From Nematostella vectensis (taxonomy: Eukaryota > Cnidaria > Anthozoa > Actiniaria > Edwardsiidae): a stretch of 64,000 bases of DNA. Below are positions 1 to 11,204 of this stretch, one piece after another. A model generated the notes under the pieces. That model did no database searches and was not told the DNA's origin. It was given only the letters and a program-made list of their open reading frames with translations. Within the stretch, counting starts at the first letter, position 1. Every line of letters starts with the position of its first letter. A program made the translations under genes and the position numbers. The stretch is taken from positions 9,413,994 to 9,477,993 of the forward strand of contig NC_064047.1 of assembly GCF_932526225.1 (NCBI RefSeq), given 5' to 3'.

Positions 1-302
1 TCTCTGTGGCCACTTGGATTTGTTGATTATTGGTTGTCATAGCTGCATACCTGTCAACCTCCGAAAATCTCAGGGCTTGAGGAATTTTTTTTGGGAGAGG
101 GTTGGGTATACCATCGCAGACATTTGCCGTATAGAAAGCTCACTCGCACAAATCCACTTATAGATCTTGCAAGGGTGTTGCTAAATTGCGCTTTGTAAGG
201 AAATTATTGTTTTAATTATTTTAATTGAAAATAGGCAAAATGTCTGTGTTTTTTTCAAAATTGCAGTAACGCCATAGTCATGCTATTTTTTTGGGTCACT
301 AG
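1..302. repeat. Importin intron with fragment of the ATACCTGTCAAC TIR family
   Basis: Intron sequence upstream of the first visible importin exon. About 50-245 matches the left half of the element seen complete at 24885-25248: it shares the CCTGTCAACCTCC end, the segment GCCGTATAGAAAGCTC and CCACTTATAGATCT. No coding signal seen. Confidence 0.6.
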
Positions 303-3300
303 GCTGTGTGGGCACTTGGAAATATAGCAGGAGACAGTGCGGACTGTAGAGACTATGTGTTGAACTGTGGAGTTCTGACACCCTTTCTAAAGTAAGTTAT
401 AAAGTTTATCATCTCTCCTCTATATCGACAGTTAGTAAAACATTACAAGAGGAGTCATTTCTCATAAAGACTATGATCAAAGTTCAACATTAGGGATACT
501 AGACTGATTTTATAATTGTATTCTTTGTCACCAAGGAAAGGGTGTGGGGCTGTGGGGCCTTCATGATCAGCTTTTAGGTCCAGTTACTTTTTAAGGTTGA
601 AATTGTTGCCTTTTTGGGGTTGGATGGGGAAAAGAACACATTGTAAAATGAGGGAGGGTGTGGTTATATCTTGTAAACCAATGCTAGACTTCTTTGAATG
701 TGAAGTACAAGGAGTAATGTGCCCCCCAGTTTTATTCAATTTAAGGAAATGACCAGTAGGGGTGTGGCTATGCCCCTCAGTTTTCAATGTCCTTTGTATT
801 GTCCTTTATGGCCCGCTAAAATCTGCCATGCCCTGAGTAAGTACGCAGCTGCTTTGTCTCCTATTATCTTTGTTCTACAAAGGAGCTATTTTGTCTCTAT
901 TCTTCTCGTTCTTTGTGTCGAGGTGCGAATACTGTTCATTTGCCCAATCAAATTGCAGCTTGTAAGAGCGTCGTACTGACCCCATGCCCTTGGATTTGCA
1001 GTTGAGCAGCTTGTATTTTTGGAGGCGTAAAATCTCACACTCATCATGCCTATTCGTTGCATGCCCCCTAACCATGGCCATGAATATCACAGTATAGAAT
1101 TATTTCATTGATGATCACATTTCTTTTTCAAACAAGCCAATAAAAGCAGAATGCAAGCTCCACTAAAAGCCCTTTAGTTTTAGAAATGACCTAAAATATT
1201 GTTAATTATCTTACATTGTAATTCCCTTCTAGTTTATTGACCAAGTCTACCAGATTATCAATGACAAGAAATTTAGTCTGGGCGCTGTCTAATCTCTGCC
1301 GAGGACGACATCCTCCTCCAGATTTTGCCAAGGTTGGTCCTACAGTATTATATTCTCTTAGAAACTTTTCCATTTAAAAGGAACCCTGCTCACAGGAAAC
1401 TTTTTTTTTGTTTTTGTTATTGGGAGCATTTTTTCCCCTATATCATTGTTATTATCCATTATAGGTTTCGCCATGTCTCCCGCTCTTAAGTCGACTCCTA
1501 TTCAGTACGGATGCAGAAGTTCTTGCTGATACCTGTTGGGCACTCTCTTATCTGCTTGATGGACCAAATGAGAAAATCCAAGCTGTCATTGACTCTGGTG
1601 TTTGCAGACGGCTTGTGGAGTTGTTGGAGTGAGTTTGTGTTATTAATTATACAATGTATTTCTTTATCATCATACTGTACTCTTTTTGATCATTATTGTC
1701 ATCATTGATCAACATTGTCATCACCATCATCATTATTACCATGACCATAATCTTCATCATCGTGATCACATTCACATAACTATCAAACCCGTACCCGGGA
1801 TTTTTGGATTTTTCTTGGGGGGGGGGGGGGGGGGGACGAAATCAGAAAAAGTGGACTTAAATTTTCTGGGGTGGTGGGGGGGGAGTAAGATCTCCCGAAA
1901 AATGAAAAATGGATTTGCTTTTGCAGTATCTCCATGGGATGTTTATTGTTGGATTTGGCTACATACCAGAGTGATCTAGCTTATGGTTTATAGTTTTGTC
2001 TGCAAATAGAATGTGTATCTAGAACTGAAAGTGGACCCTCGGCCTGCACCCTTCCCTAAGTACGGGTCTGTCTATTATCATCTTCACAACCAACAATTTT
2101 ATTTTCCATCGCTATTATTATTTTTGAATTGGTTGTAATGTACGTTTGTTATGTAGAGAGAATGCAAACTTGTGCAAGCTTTTCGGCCAAAAGGGCCGTT
2201 TAGACTTTACTCAGCACTTAATGAACACTGCCATTGAGTAGGCATTTTCATGGATCCATTTTATGGTTCATTTCAGTCATAACCAGAACAGTGTGGTATC
2301 GGCAGCACTCAGAGCAGTTGGCAACATTGTCACTGGTGATGACATACAGACACAGGTGATCATTTTCAATTGTCATTTGCTGTACGATGGATTCCTGATC
2401 TAAACACACCCGATAGTCCCCCCTCAATTTTGTATGGTCGTTCCTAAAATCGGCATTTCACTAAGAAAACAGATACAGAGAAGGAAGAGGAGACGTAAGA
2501 TTTACATATTACGTACAGCATTTAGAGATTAAAAGCCACATTGTCACCAGTTTACTTCTGGTCAATTAGGTTAAAGTCATCTCCAATGATTTTTAACGGA
2601 AAAAGCAAAAAAATTCAAAATTGTAAAAGCAGTGTGTCCAATGAAAGTTTCTTCGAGGATGTGACTGATAATTTCGAGTGAATAGCCTGTTTTATAGCAC
2701 TGATTCATCCAAACATGTTCTAACAGTTTCCCTACCTAATTGGCAGGTTATCCTAAACTGTCATGCATTGCCAAATCTGCTGCATCTATTGAGCAGCACG
2801 AAAGAGAGTATCCGGAAAGAAGCCTGCTGGACCATCTCCAATATCACGGCTGGGAACCGCCTTCAGATACAGGTGAAGGGTGATGGTTGGAGAGGGAGGG
2901 GCAATGTAGGGTTGGTTATGTTTGAGAAGGTTAATGTGTCAAGACTGGACAGAGAGGTGAGGGGTAGGGTTGCATTAGGATGAGGGGGCGGTGCAGTGAG
3001 GTGTGGGGTAGGATTGCATTAGGATGAGGGGGCGGTGCAGTGAGGTGTGGGGTAGGATTGCATTAGGATGAGGGGGCGGTGCAGTGAGGTGAGGGGTAGG
3101 ATTGCATTAGGATGGGGGGCGGTGCAGTGAGGTGCGGGGTAGGATTGCGTTAGGATGAGGGGGGGGGGGGGGGGTGCTGGGTGGTGTGGGTAGGATTCTG
3201 TGGGTGAGGGGAAGAGGTTTTAAGGTGGGGCAGGAAGGTCCAGGTAAGGATTGTGTTATTTTATATGCTTGTCTCTTGATATTCTGCTTTGTATTAAACA

Positions 3301-6300
3301 ACCATACACAGTTTCCTAGCTTGATTTGATTCACTGTCTAATGACAGTGATTTGGTAGCATCTTATATGTCAGACATGAATGAATTAGAGTTTATTCTAT
3401 ATCACACTTGTCAAATTATAAATACCCTCTGTTGACATAGGTTTAGCAAATGGCAACAAGAGAAGACTGTTGCTATAGCAAATACTGTTGTCAGATTTTT
3501 GTCAGACATTATGAACATTTTTATTTCAATATCCACAGGCTGTCATAGATGCCAATATCATACCAATGCTTATAGACGTTTTGAATAAAGCAGAATTCAA
3601 AACCAGAAAGGAGGCAGCGTGGGCAATAGCAAATGCCACATCTGGCGGAACAGCTGAACAAATTAGGTACCTTATTTTCCACTGTTTAAAGCCGCATTGT
3701 CAATAGTTAACTTTTGGAGTGCTGGCGGAATCCTCTACCGTCAAGAGACCTATTAGGATCTGCGCTATTAAACAGGCCATCCGCTCTAAATTATCAGTCC
3801 CATCCTCAAAGAAACTTCCAATAGATGCACTGGTTTTACAATTTTAAAATCTTTTGCGCATTTTCCGTTCAAAATTATCTGAGATTGTTTCGTAATCAAT
3901 GGGAAATAAACTGCTGACAATGCGGCTTTAAGACGATGCTGTGTATACGGGTGTTTTTACATTAGACCTACGCAAACTCATAGATGAACAATTAAAGCTG
4001 AACAATTAAAGAGACTTGTCAGCCACACCTTTGTTTATGTTATTGATGTAACAACATCAATAATCGTAACAACAACAGCAACATTGACTTCAAAAGTAGC
4101 AGCAAAAACAACGCATACAACAACAAAATCAACATCAACAACAACAAGATCAACAGCAGTAGCAAAAACAACATCAACATCAACAATGTCTTCATGGTCA
4201 TAATACAAAGTGTCAATGGCAATTTATTTCCACAGGTATATTGTAAGCCAAGGTGCGATCAGACCGCTGTGTGATCTTCTGACCGTTCTCAACCCCAAGA
4301 TTGTGCAGGTTGGACTAAACGCACTGGACAACATCCTGAAGATCGGCCAGCAGGACTCCAAACAATCTGGGATGCCAAACCCTTATGCCATTATGGTGGA
4401 GGAGGCGTATGGTAAGTTATATCACCAATATATGATCAGGAATATTGTCAAAGATAGCCCAAATGTATGATCAGGAAAACTAGCCATGGGTAACCCAAGG
4501 CTCATAGGGGATCAGGGGGTAGAAAGTGAACACCTCGAGGGGTAATCGCAGGGATTTTTTTCTCGAAACTCAACCAGGGCACTAACACCCCCAACAACTA
4601 GACAGTGTGAGTTTCAGCGTCATTTATTAACAATTTCATACAAATTTCTAGGTCTGCCTTTCTCCTATATTTTGTTACCCCCTGATCCCCTATCAGCTTG
4701 GGTTACCCGTGGACTAGCGCGTGCTTTTCCCTTGTAATGGATATACGATGGATAAACGTGGTGCCATGGAAATCTCTAGCTCTGATTGGGAAAAAGTTCG
4801 AAGCGTACGCAATATTCTGTTTGATGAGTGACAAAACGGCAAACATTCCTTTTGTTCGTTCAAACATCTGGACGTGATGTGTAAGCGAATTGAGTGCCAT
4901 GTTTTTTGGGTGGCTAAACATACTAGCATTTGAGTCAAATGTAATGTTTGACAAACATGTTTGAATGTTTAGCCTAGCGTTTATAGTAAGGAGAGTAGAT
5001 GTGTGAAGGCAGGGCATGGGGGGGCAGAGTAGGGTTGTGTTAGAATGGGGGGAGAGGGGTGGGGGCAGAGGTGCAGAGTAGGGTTGTGTTAGAATGGGGG
5101 GAGAGGGGTGGGGGCAGAGGTGCAGAGTAGGGTTGTGTTAGAATGGGGGGAGAGGGGTGGGGGCAGAGGTGCAGAGTAGGGTTGTGTTAGAATGGGGGGA
5201 GAGGGGTGGGGGTGGAGGTGCAGAGTAGGGTTGTGTTAGAATGGTGGGAGAGAGGTGGGGGTGGAGGTGCAGAGTAGGGTTGTGTTAGAATGGGGGGAGA
5301 GGGGTGGGGGCAGAGGTGCAGAGTAGGGTTGTGTTAGAATGGGGGGAGAGGGGTGGGGGTGGAGGTGCAGAGTAGGGTTGTGTTAGAATGGCGGGAGAGG
5401 GGTGGGGGCAGAGGTGCAGAGTAGGGTTGTGTTAGAATGGGGGGAGAGGGGTGGGGGCAGAGGTGCAGAGTAGGGTTGTGTTAGAATGGGGGGAGAGGGG
5501 TGGGGGTGGAGGTGCAGAGTAGGGTTGTGTTAGAATGGTGGGAGAGGGGTGGGGGTGGAGGTGCAGAGTAGGGTTGTGTTAGAATGGGGGGAGAGGGGTG
5601 GGGGCAGAGGTGAAGTGTAGGGTTGTGTTAGAATGGGGGGAGAGGGGTGGGGGTGGAGGTGCAGAGTAGGGTTGTGTTAGAATGGGGGGAGAGGGGTGGG
5701 GGCAGAGGTGAAGTGTAGGGTTGTGTTAGAATGGGGGAAGAGGGAAGGGGGTGGAGGTGCAGTGTAGGGTTGTGTTAGAATGGGGGGAGAGGGGTGGGGG
5801 TGGAGGTGTAGTGTAGGGTTGTGTTAGAATGGTGGAGGGGGTGGAGGTAAAGTGTAGGGTTGTGTTAGGGTGAGGAGAGTAGTTGCGTCAAGGCAGGGCA
5901 TGAAGGTGCAGAGTATGACTGTGTTAGAAGGGGGAGGGGGTTGATGTCAAGAAGGTTAGACATGGGGGGGCGGGGTGGGACGAGCCTAAATATGGTCAGG
6001 ACAATGAAAGACCTTAACGTGATATGGTCACAATAATGGTGCGTAACAAGCTTAAATACCGTTACAAGAACAGGGAAATGCCAAAAGTTGTTATGGCCAC
6101 ACTAAAATCCATTCATTTCTTTTTAAGGTTTGGACAAAATGGAATTTCTCCAAGGACACGACAACGAGCAAATCTACCGCAAATCATTCGAGATCATCGA
6201 GAACTATTTCAGCGCGGACGACGAGGACGAAAAGCTGATCCCTTCTACAGACCCCTCCGCAGCGCAATACCAATTCGGTCCCAGGGAAATGCCCCAAGAA

Positions 6301-6315
6301 GGCTTCCAGTTTTAG
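303..6315 (+). CDS. KPNA: Importin subunit alpha (karyopherin alpha), 3' eight exons, 5' partial
   Basis: Adaptor that binds classical nuclear localisation signals and hands cargo to importin-beta for nuclear import. Exons read: 303-391, 1233-1332, 1465-1628, 2277-2355, 2747-2872, 3539-3666, 4236-4411 and 6128-6315 (stop TAG). All have AG/GT borders and compatible phases and give 349 residues. Armadillo-repeat signatures are clear: [35 protein letters not shown] and [12 protein letters not shown], with the Trp/Asn pairs that hold the NLS. The acidic C-terminal CAS-binding region follows ([13 protein letters not shown], then SADDEDE) and the protein ends EGFQF. The EGFQ-type end and insert pattern resemble the KPNA1/5/6 clade. 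The N-terminal IBB domain and first armadillo repeats lie upstream of the window. Introns carry several MITEs and two minisatellites. Family call is firm; the paralogue is inference. Confidence 0.93.
838..980. repeat. Short MITE-like repeat, second copy inverted at 33370-33525
   Basis: About 140 bp beginning AGTAAGTACGCAGCTGC and ending near GCGTCGTACTGACC. The same sequence occurs in the opposite orientation at about 33370-33525. The two ends are imperfect inverted repeats around GTACGCAGCT. It lies in an importin intron. Confidence 0.6.
1787..2070. repeat. TIR element of the CCCGTACCC family with poly-G tract
   Basis: Starts CCCGTACCCGGGATTTTT and ends AAGTACGGGT. A diverged second copy is at 9667-9960 (shared segments GCAGTATCTCCA and GATCTAGCTTAT). 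It holds a G homopolymer at about 1818-1835. A CAT/ATC-rich stretch lies just before it, at about 1690-1775. Confidence 0.55.
2527..2700. repeat. MITE, family with end AAAGCCGCATTGTCACC (5' part)
   Basis: Starts AAAAGCCACATTGTCACCAG and carries the internal segment GTTTCTTCGAGGATGTGA. Fuller copies are at 3685-3931 and 46470-46722. It sits in the importin intron just before the exon at 2747. Confidence 0.6.
2956..3172. repeat. 44-bp minisatellite, about 5 copies
   Basis: Tandem units of about 44 bp with the core GTAGGATTGCATTAGGATGA and a GGTGCAGTGAGG junction, starting near 2956, 3000, 3044, 3088 and 3131 and ending in a poly-G run. It lies in the importin intron after the exon ending 2872. 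Its core resembles that of the 49-bp array at 5024-5860 in a later intron. Confidence 0.85.
3685..3931. repeat. MITE with TTTAAAGCCGCATTGTCA inverted ends
   Basis: Left end TTTAAAGCCGCATTGTCA and right end TGACAATGCGGCTTTAAG are inverted repeats about 247 bp apart. Same family as 2527-2700 and 46470-46722. Intronic. Confidence 0.75.
4000..4200. repeat. MITE fragment plus imperfect (AAC)n microsatellite
   Basis: About 4003-4040 carries the end AAAGAGACTTGTCAGCCACACC of the family seen at 47294-47479. It is followed by an AAC/ATC-rich imperfect microsatellite to about 4195. A minus-strand leucine-rich open frame here is an artefact of the repeat. Confidence 0.6.
5024..5860. repeat. 49-bp minisatellite, about 16-17 copies
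   Basis: Tandem units of about 49 bp with the core GTAGGGTTGTGTTAGAATGG followed by a G-rich part. Units differ at CAGAG versus TGGAG and at single bases. The sequences flanking the array (about 4985-5030 and 5870-5920) are themselves duplicated, sharing AGGCAGGGCATG. It is inside the last importin intron. Confidence 0.9.
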
Positions 6316-7500
6316 CCCTTGCGCGTGAATATACTGGGACGCAATACAAACTGACAGACGGTTTGCGGGTCGCGGGCTCAGCTTTGGCGCGGTACATTAC
6401 CGTGCACAAGCCCGCGATATCGAGAAACAGCGGTGCGACTGAGAGAGCGTGCGTGCGCAGCGAGTGGAGCAGTCCCCTACTCGATAGATAAAATATAAGA
6501 AAATGCTCCTCTTGAAAATGCTCGGCTTTATAGAAACTGAACTATAGGGCTCAAAAAATTATTTTACGAAAAATTTAAACTCACTTTAGGCCTAATAGTT
6601 TGTAATTCGCGGTGACGTCTTTGGTTGTCACGGGAGCGTGTGTTGAAGAGGATTTAAAATTACCCTCGAATCTCATATTAAATTTAAAAACTAAAATTGC
6701 CAACCTAAAATTGCGAGGTCCGAGAGTTACTTGATTACTAACTCGAAAGGTAGGGGGGGACTTAATTAATAGTCCTTAATACTGGATTTGTCTTCTTTAC
6801 TAATGACAAAAACTATAACAAAGCCAGGTGCGTCGCTAGGGTGGGTGCATGGGCGGGCGCTGCCCGTCCCCTCCCCCCTCCTTTTACTTTTTGACCCTAC
6901 TCAAACGGCGCTTATTTTTATGTGATATTTATGATGCCTGTGCACCCCCCCCCCCCTTAATTCCTGAGGGGATTCTGGCTACACAACTGCGAGGTGTTAA
7001 TACGACCAGTGCTTCTGCTGAATGAGAGGGGGTGGTCCTAAGTATTCAATGCTAAAAATAACCATTTGTAATTTGTAACTCTTGTAAATAACGAGTAGCA
7101 ACGAGCTATGGGGAAATGTTGTGAGAAACGTGAGAATCTTATCAACGACAACAAACAAATATGAACACTACTGCAGAATAAATTCAAGAAATTATTAAAC
7201 AACTTCGATTAATGCTTGGCGTCACAATGTTGAAAGTGCATTGGCCATGATTGGAGTGTTCGCGTAAAGTGATGGTATAATGGTGACAAAGCCTGGTCAG
7301 CAGATATGATCGCGCATGTGCAATTGAAATTACAGTTCTTGAATTGCCCGTCAAAACTATTCGGACAATAAAGGCTTTTTGTCATTTATCGAAAGTTAAC
7401 GGACTAGATGCAGAACGCTCTATTAGTTGAAAACTAATAATAAATGATAAACATGACAAGTGTAACGTCTATTATTGTAATAAACAGTAGATATTTGATA
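6316..7500. other. Importin 3' UTR and repeat-rich intergenic DNA
   Basis: The region after the importin stop is AT-rich. AATAAA hexamers occur near 7179 and 7369, but which one is used is unknown. About 6837-6975 resembles the GTGCGTCGCTAGGG/TGCACCCCC type of repeat end seen elsewhere in the window. I see no gene on either strand. Confidence 0.4.
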
Positions 7501-7528
7501 GGTTATTGTTTAGTTGCTTTCCCATTCT

Positions 7529-7745
7529 CGGATACCCGGCGTCGAGGTCACAGGCGCGAGAACGAGGCGGAACAAGGCCAATGGCAGGGAGAGGCGGTAG
7601 AGAAGAGAAAGAAGCGAGAAGAATTTTTCTCGCTCCTTACCCCTCCCCCCTCCTCCCTCCCCTTCCACCGCCTCGCTCTCGCGCCTCGTTACGCTGGACA
7701 CGAATCCCTGGGGACTCGAGGCTGCTGCTTCACTCATTTCTTTCG
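7529..7745. repeat. GC-rich inverted-repeat element, related copy at 14020-14165
   Basis: Begins near GATACCCGGCGTCGAGGTCAC and ends near CTGGACACGAATCCCTGGGG. The two ends are loosely inverted around GAGGTCACAGGCGCGAGAAC. About 14020-14165 shares the start (CAAGGTCACAGGTGGGAGAA) and the end (GCTGACCTTGTCGCCCTGAA), so this is a dispersed family. Overlapping open frames are not credible genes. Confidence 0.45.
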
Positions 7746-8035
7746 AGTCCTTTTGCTATTTTCTTTAGAGTACAACAAAACGATTGGGAGAGGGGCGTCG
7801 CAAACGGCCTATTAACATTCGATCATACTGATGGAGTCTTTTTTCTTTTTTTTTCTGGTAAAATATTAATCAAGTTACAGGACTGTAACAGGCTTCTAAA
7901 TTCTGGGGGGGGGGGGGGGATTCAGAGACATCAAGAAAATGGGGGCAAGAAAATTAGCTTCAATGGTTGTGAATCAATCCCAGATAAAACGGATCTAGAA
8001 CAACTTAACGACTTCAAGAAATTATTACAGATATA

Positions 8036-8152
8036 TTAGCGGAGCCAAGCGCGGCCGCAGGCCGCGCGCGTAGCCCCATAGGCATAGAAATATGGTATAG
8101 GTATGCGACTTGGTTTTTGTGGTCATCGCGCGGGTACCCTGTGGTGTCACTC

Positions 8153-8186
<34 letters not shown>

Positions 8187-8310
8187 CGCGCGACTCCCAG
8201 GCCCCACTCATCCCCGAAATGGCGACTAAATACAAGCACGGAGCAAGGGAAAAAGATCTTGTCGATTATGCGATGATTATTTATTTTGCCTCAACTTTTG
8301 TGACTTAAGG
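8036..8310. repeat. CpG-rich segment with (CCAG)n run
   Basis: A CpG-dense block (GCGGCCGCAGGCCGCGCGCG) is followed by a CCAG microsatellite at about 8153-8187. A short ATG frame at 8219 (MATKYKHGAREK) runs 29 codons to a stop. I saw no donor that would extend it, so it is not called as a gene. Confidence 0.4.
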
Positions 8311-8997
8311 ATAAAGTCAACTAGAGGAGATCTACTAACATTCATCCACGCCAAGATTTATCTGGTTTTAGCTAGTAAATTTAAGCAAGTAACAGTTCAC
8401 ATTAAAAAGCGAACATAACCACAAGAAAGCGACCAAAAACAAAACAAAACAAAAAAAAAACAATGCAAGGTGAGTTTCGGACGACGATTTGTATTGTCTA
8501 TTGAGGATATGTTGTCTTTTTTGTATGCTTTGAGAATGTGAGTACTTAACTTAGTAATCAAATTATTTGAGCATAACAGGTTTTGTTTTGACATTCTTCG
8601 TTTTATCTATATTCTTGATTGTGTTGAATAAAATACAATACAACAAAAACTGGAATTCGTTTTTAATAAGACTTCTTCAGGGCAGATTGATTGTGTTGAG
8701 ATATTTCATAAAGGCTAACCAATATCGTGTTGCATTTCTCTAATACTGCTAAAGAAGACCGTTCTTGTCTTTATACCTGTGCTCTTAGTCCTAAGAAGAG
8801 GGAATTCATATATTAGCTAACTTAGCAAATTAACTTACTAGTACTAGTAAATGAAATTGGGGGCGAGAAAGTTTAGTGGTATTATTTTGAAATTTTATAG
8901 AATTTAAAAATTTTATAGATAAAAAAATACTAGTAAACAAAATTTAGGGGAGAGAAAGCAATCTGACAACTTGCCCCGACATTTGGTTTACTAGTAT

Positions 8998-9535
8998 AAC
9001 AATAACTATACTATTAAATGAAATTACGGGGCGTAAAGCAAAAACGACAACTCGCCCCGAGATTTGGTTTACTAGTAGTAAGTAATTATAATACCGAGAA
9101 ATTACGGGACGTAAAGCAAAAACGACAACTCGCCCCGAGATTTGGTTTACTATTGAGTAATTATAATACAGAGAAATTATGGGGCGTAAAGCAAAAACGA
9201 CAACTCGCCCCGAGATTTGGTTTACTAGTAGTAAGTAATCATAATACCGAGAAATTACGGGGCGTAAAGCAAAAACGACAACTCGCCCCGATATTTGGTT
9301 TACTAGTAGTAAGTAATTATAATACCTATAAATTACGGGGCGTTAAGCAAAAACGACAACTCGCCCCGAGATTTGGTTTACTAGTAGTAAGTAATTATAA
9401 TACTTATAAATTACTGGGCGTAAAGCAAAAACGAAAACTCGCCCCGAGATTTGGTTTACTAGTACCAAGAAATTACTGGGCGTAAAGCAAAAATGACAAC
9501 ACTCTCCGAGATTTGGTTTACTAGTAATAAGAAAA
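8998..9535. repeat. 78-bp tandem array, about 7 units
   Basis: Units of about 78 bp share GGGGCGTAAAGCAAAAACGA, then CTCGCCCCGAGATTTGG and TTTACTAGTA. Each unit contains CGGGGCG and CGCCCCG, a 7-bp inverted repeat around a 19-base loop. The period is 26 codons, which leaves an open frame at 9018-9485; this looks like repeat coding, not a gene. A single inverted unit end occurs near 10460. Confidence 0.85.
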
Positions 9536-9666
9536 CAGAAAATTCTGCAAGTTATCGGCAGAGGGCAAAGTGTTTCTATTAATGGCGAAGTGGAGAAGGG
9601 GGGATAGAGCCAATCAACTAATCAGCTGACCATCTCCTGTCATTTAACTTTTTGTATGAAGAAGCA

Positions 9667-9960
9667 GGCCCGTACCCAGGATTTTTCTTGGGGGGGGGAG
9701 GGAGGGAGAGAGTTTTCTGATAAAAATCTAACCACCTCCGAAAGAACAAAAAGGGACATTTTTATGCCTTTGCAGTATCTCCACGGGTCGTTTATTGCCA
9801 GATTTGGCTAATACCAGAGGGATCTAGCTTATAATTTTGAGTTTTGTCTACAAATAGCACGTCTACTGAGAACCAAAAGTGGACTTTCGGCCGTTGTAGG
9901 GGGATGCGTTCGCACCCCCTGCAACCCCCCACCCCCCTGGATACGGTTCTGGGACCGTAG
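9667..9960. repeat. TIR element of the CCCGTACCC family, second copy
   Basis: Left end GCCCGTACCCAGGATTTTT, right end near CCCTGGATACGGTTCTGGG. Related to 1787-2070 through GCAGTATCTCCACGGG and AGGGATCTAGCTTAT. It is nested inside the composite element. Confidence 0.55.
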
Positions 9961-10972
9961 AAACATTTTAAAAAGAAGCCCCGATCACAGCACTTGTCGC
10001 ATGCCTGGGTGTGTGTCGGCGGCGAGATCAGCTCAAAGAGAAGGTGAGCTGTCAATCAATCATGTCTCATACCAACATCACATCATTGGCCGTAACTAGG
10101 CAGGTTTTCGAACAATGGAATCAATCACTCCCTTCTTATTTTATATAGAACCTAAATACGAAGTTAGGTTGGAGAGGGCTCGGGCTCGGGCCTAAAGAGG
10201 CTATGGTTACACAGTACCGTTCAAATGTTTCGAGTGAAAACAACGATCCCTAGGGTTTTTAGACAAGAGAAATAGAAATGGAACGAGAGGAAACTAAAAA
10301 GGGTTTCGCTAACTCAAAAGACAGGAGACCTTTCGGATTATAAGGTTAGAAATATTTTATTAGCCGAGTTCATTATTCAACATAAATTGGGGATTCATTT
10401 TTGTTTATTTTATAGAGAAATCGGTGACAAAGTATCCTAATTCCCGTGAATAAACCAAACCTCGGGGCGTGTTGTCGTTTTTCATTTATATGAATTCCCT
10501 CTTCTTAGGACTAAGAGCACAGGATATAAAGACAAGAACGGTCTTCTTTAGCAGTATTAGAGAAATGCAACACGATATTGGTTAGCCTTTATGAAATATC
10601 TCAACACAATCAATCTGCCCTGAAGAAGTCTTATTAAAGACGAATTCCAGTTTTTGTTGTATTGTATTTTATTCAACACAATCAAGAATATAGATAAAAC
10701 GAAGAATGTCAAAACAAAACCTGTTATGCTCAAATAATTTGAGCATAAAAAATCATAAAATTTCAAAAAAATACCACTAAACTTTCTCGCCCCCAATTTC
10801 ATTTACTAGTACTAGTAAGTTAATTTGCTAAGTTAGCTAATATATGAATTCCCATTGTTTTCACTCTTTTATGAACCAGGAACTACCTGAGGGCCAAGAT
10901 GAATGCTAAAGACTGAAAGACATGAGAATTAAAAATCATGTCTTGAAGAGAACAGTAGGATGTTCTTATTCA

Positions 10973-11174
10973 CTAGTCATTTGATACCCCCACACCCATG
11001 GTCCCAGGGAAGGGTGGGGGATTAAACTTTAATAAAAGCCTGTTTCCAAGTTAAGAGTCAAAAACAGTCAATACCACCACCCCTCTTGACATATCCTGGT
11101 TAAAAAGTGGTCTAAAACCCCACATTAACCCCTGACTTCTGCGGGACCATAAGGGAGGGGGCGCAAATGACTAG
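10973..11174. mobile_element. MITE with about 33-bp TIRs and TTCA duplication
   Basis: The element starts CTAGTCATTTGATACCCCC and ends GCGCAAATGACTAG. The ends are inverted repeats of about 33 bp with a few mismatches. It is flanked by TTCA on both sides (10969-10972 and 11175-11178), consistent with a 4-bp target-site duplication. A related copy is at 21182-21345. Confidence 0.75.
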
Positions 11175-11204
11175 TTCATTACTATGTGATTCAGCAGTAT
11201 ACAC

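Larger units (their letters stand above)
8560..10850. mobile_element. Composite element with permuted inverted arms
   Basis: Left arm: block A (about 8560-8812) then block B (about 8803-8905). Right arm on the opposite strand: A is the reverse complement at 10490-10740 and B at 10754-10850. The arms are nearly identical where compared. Their block order is permuted: A-B on the left, B-A when the right arm is read on the minus strand. Between them lie a 78-bp tandem array and a nested copy of another element at 9667-9960. No transposase frame was seen. The minus-strand frame at 10557-10802 lies within the arm repeat. Confidence 0.65.

Noticed and set aside
6024-6491. 155-codon plus-strand frame
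   Set aside because: Overlaps the last importin exon in a different frame; a shadow.
7506-8039. 177- and 123-codon frames
   Set aside because: Span a GC-rich dispersed repeat and a poly-G run; no recognisable domain.
8219-8308. Possible first exon MATKYKHGAREK in CpG-rich DNA
   Set aside because: Only 29 codons, no convincing splice donor, no downstream partner exon seen; too weak to call.
9018-9485. 155-codon repeat protein frame
   Set aside because: Coding follows the 78-bp non-coding tandem array (26 codons per unit) within a mobile element; units differ by base changes without codon bias.
10557-10802. 81-codon minus-strand frame
   Set aside because: Entirely inside the inverted-arm repeat.
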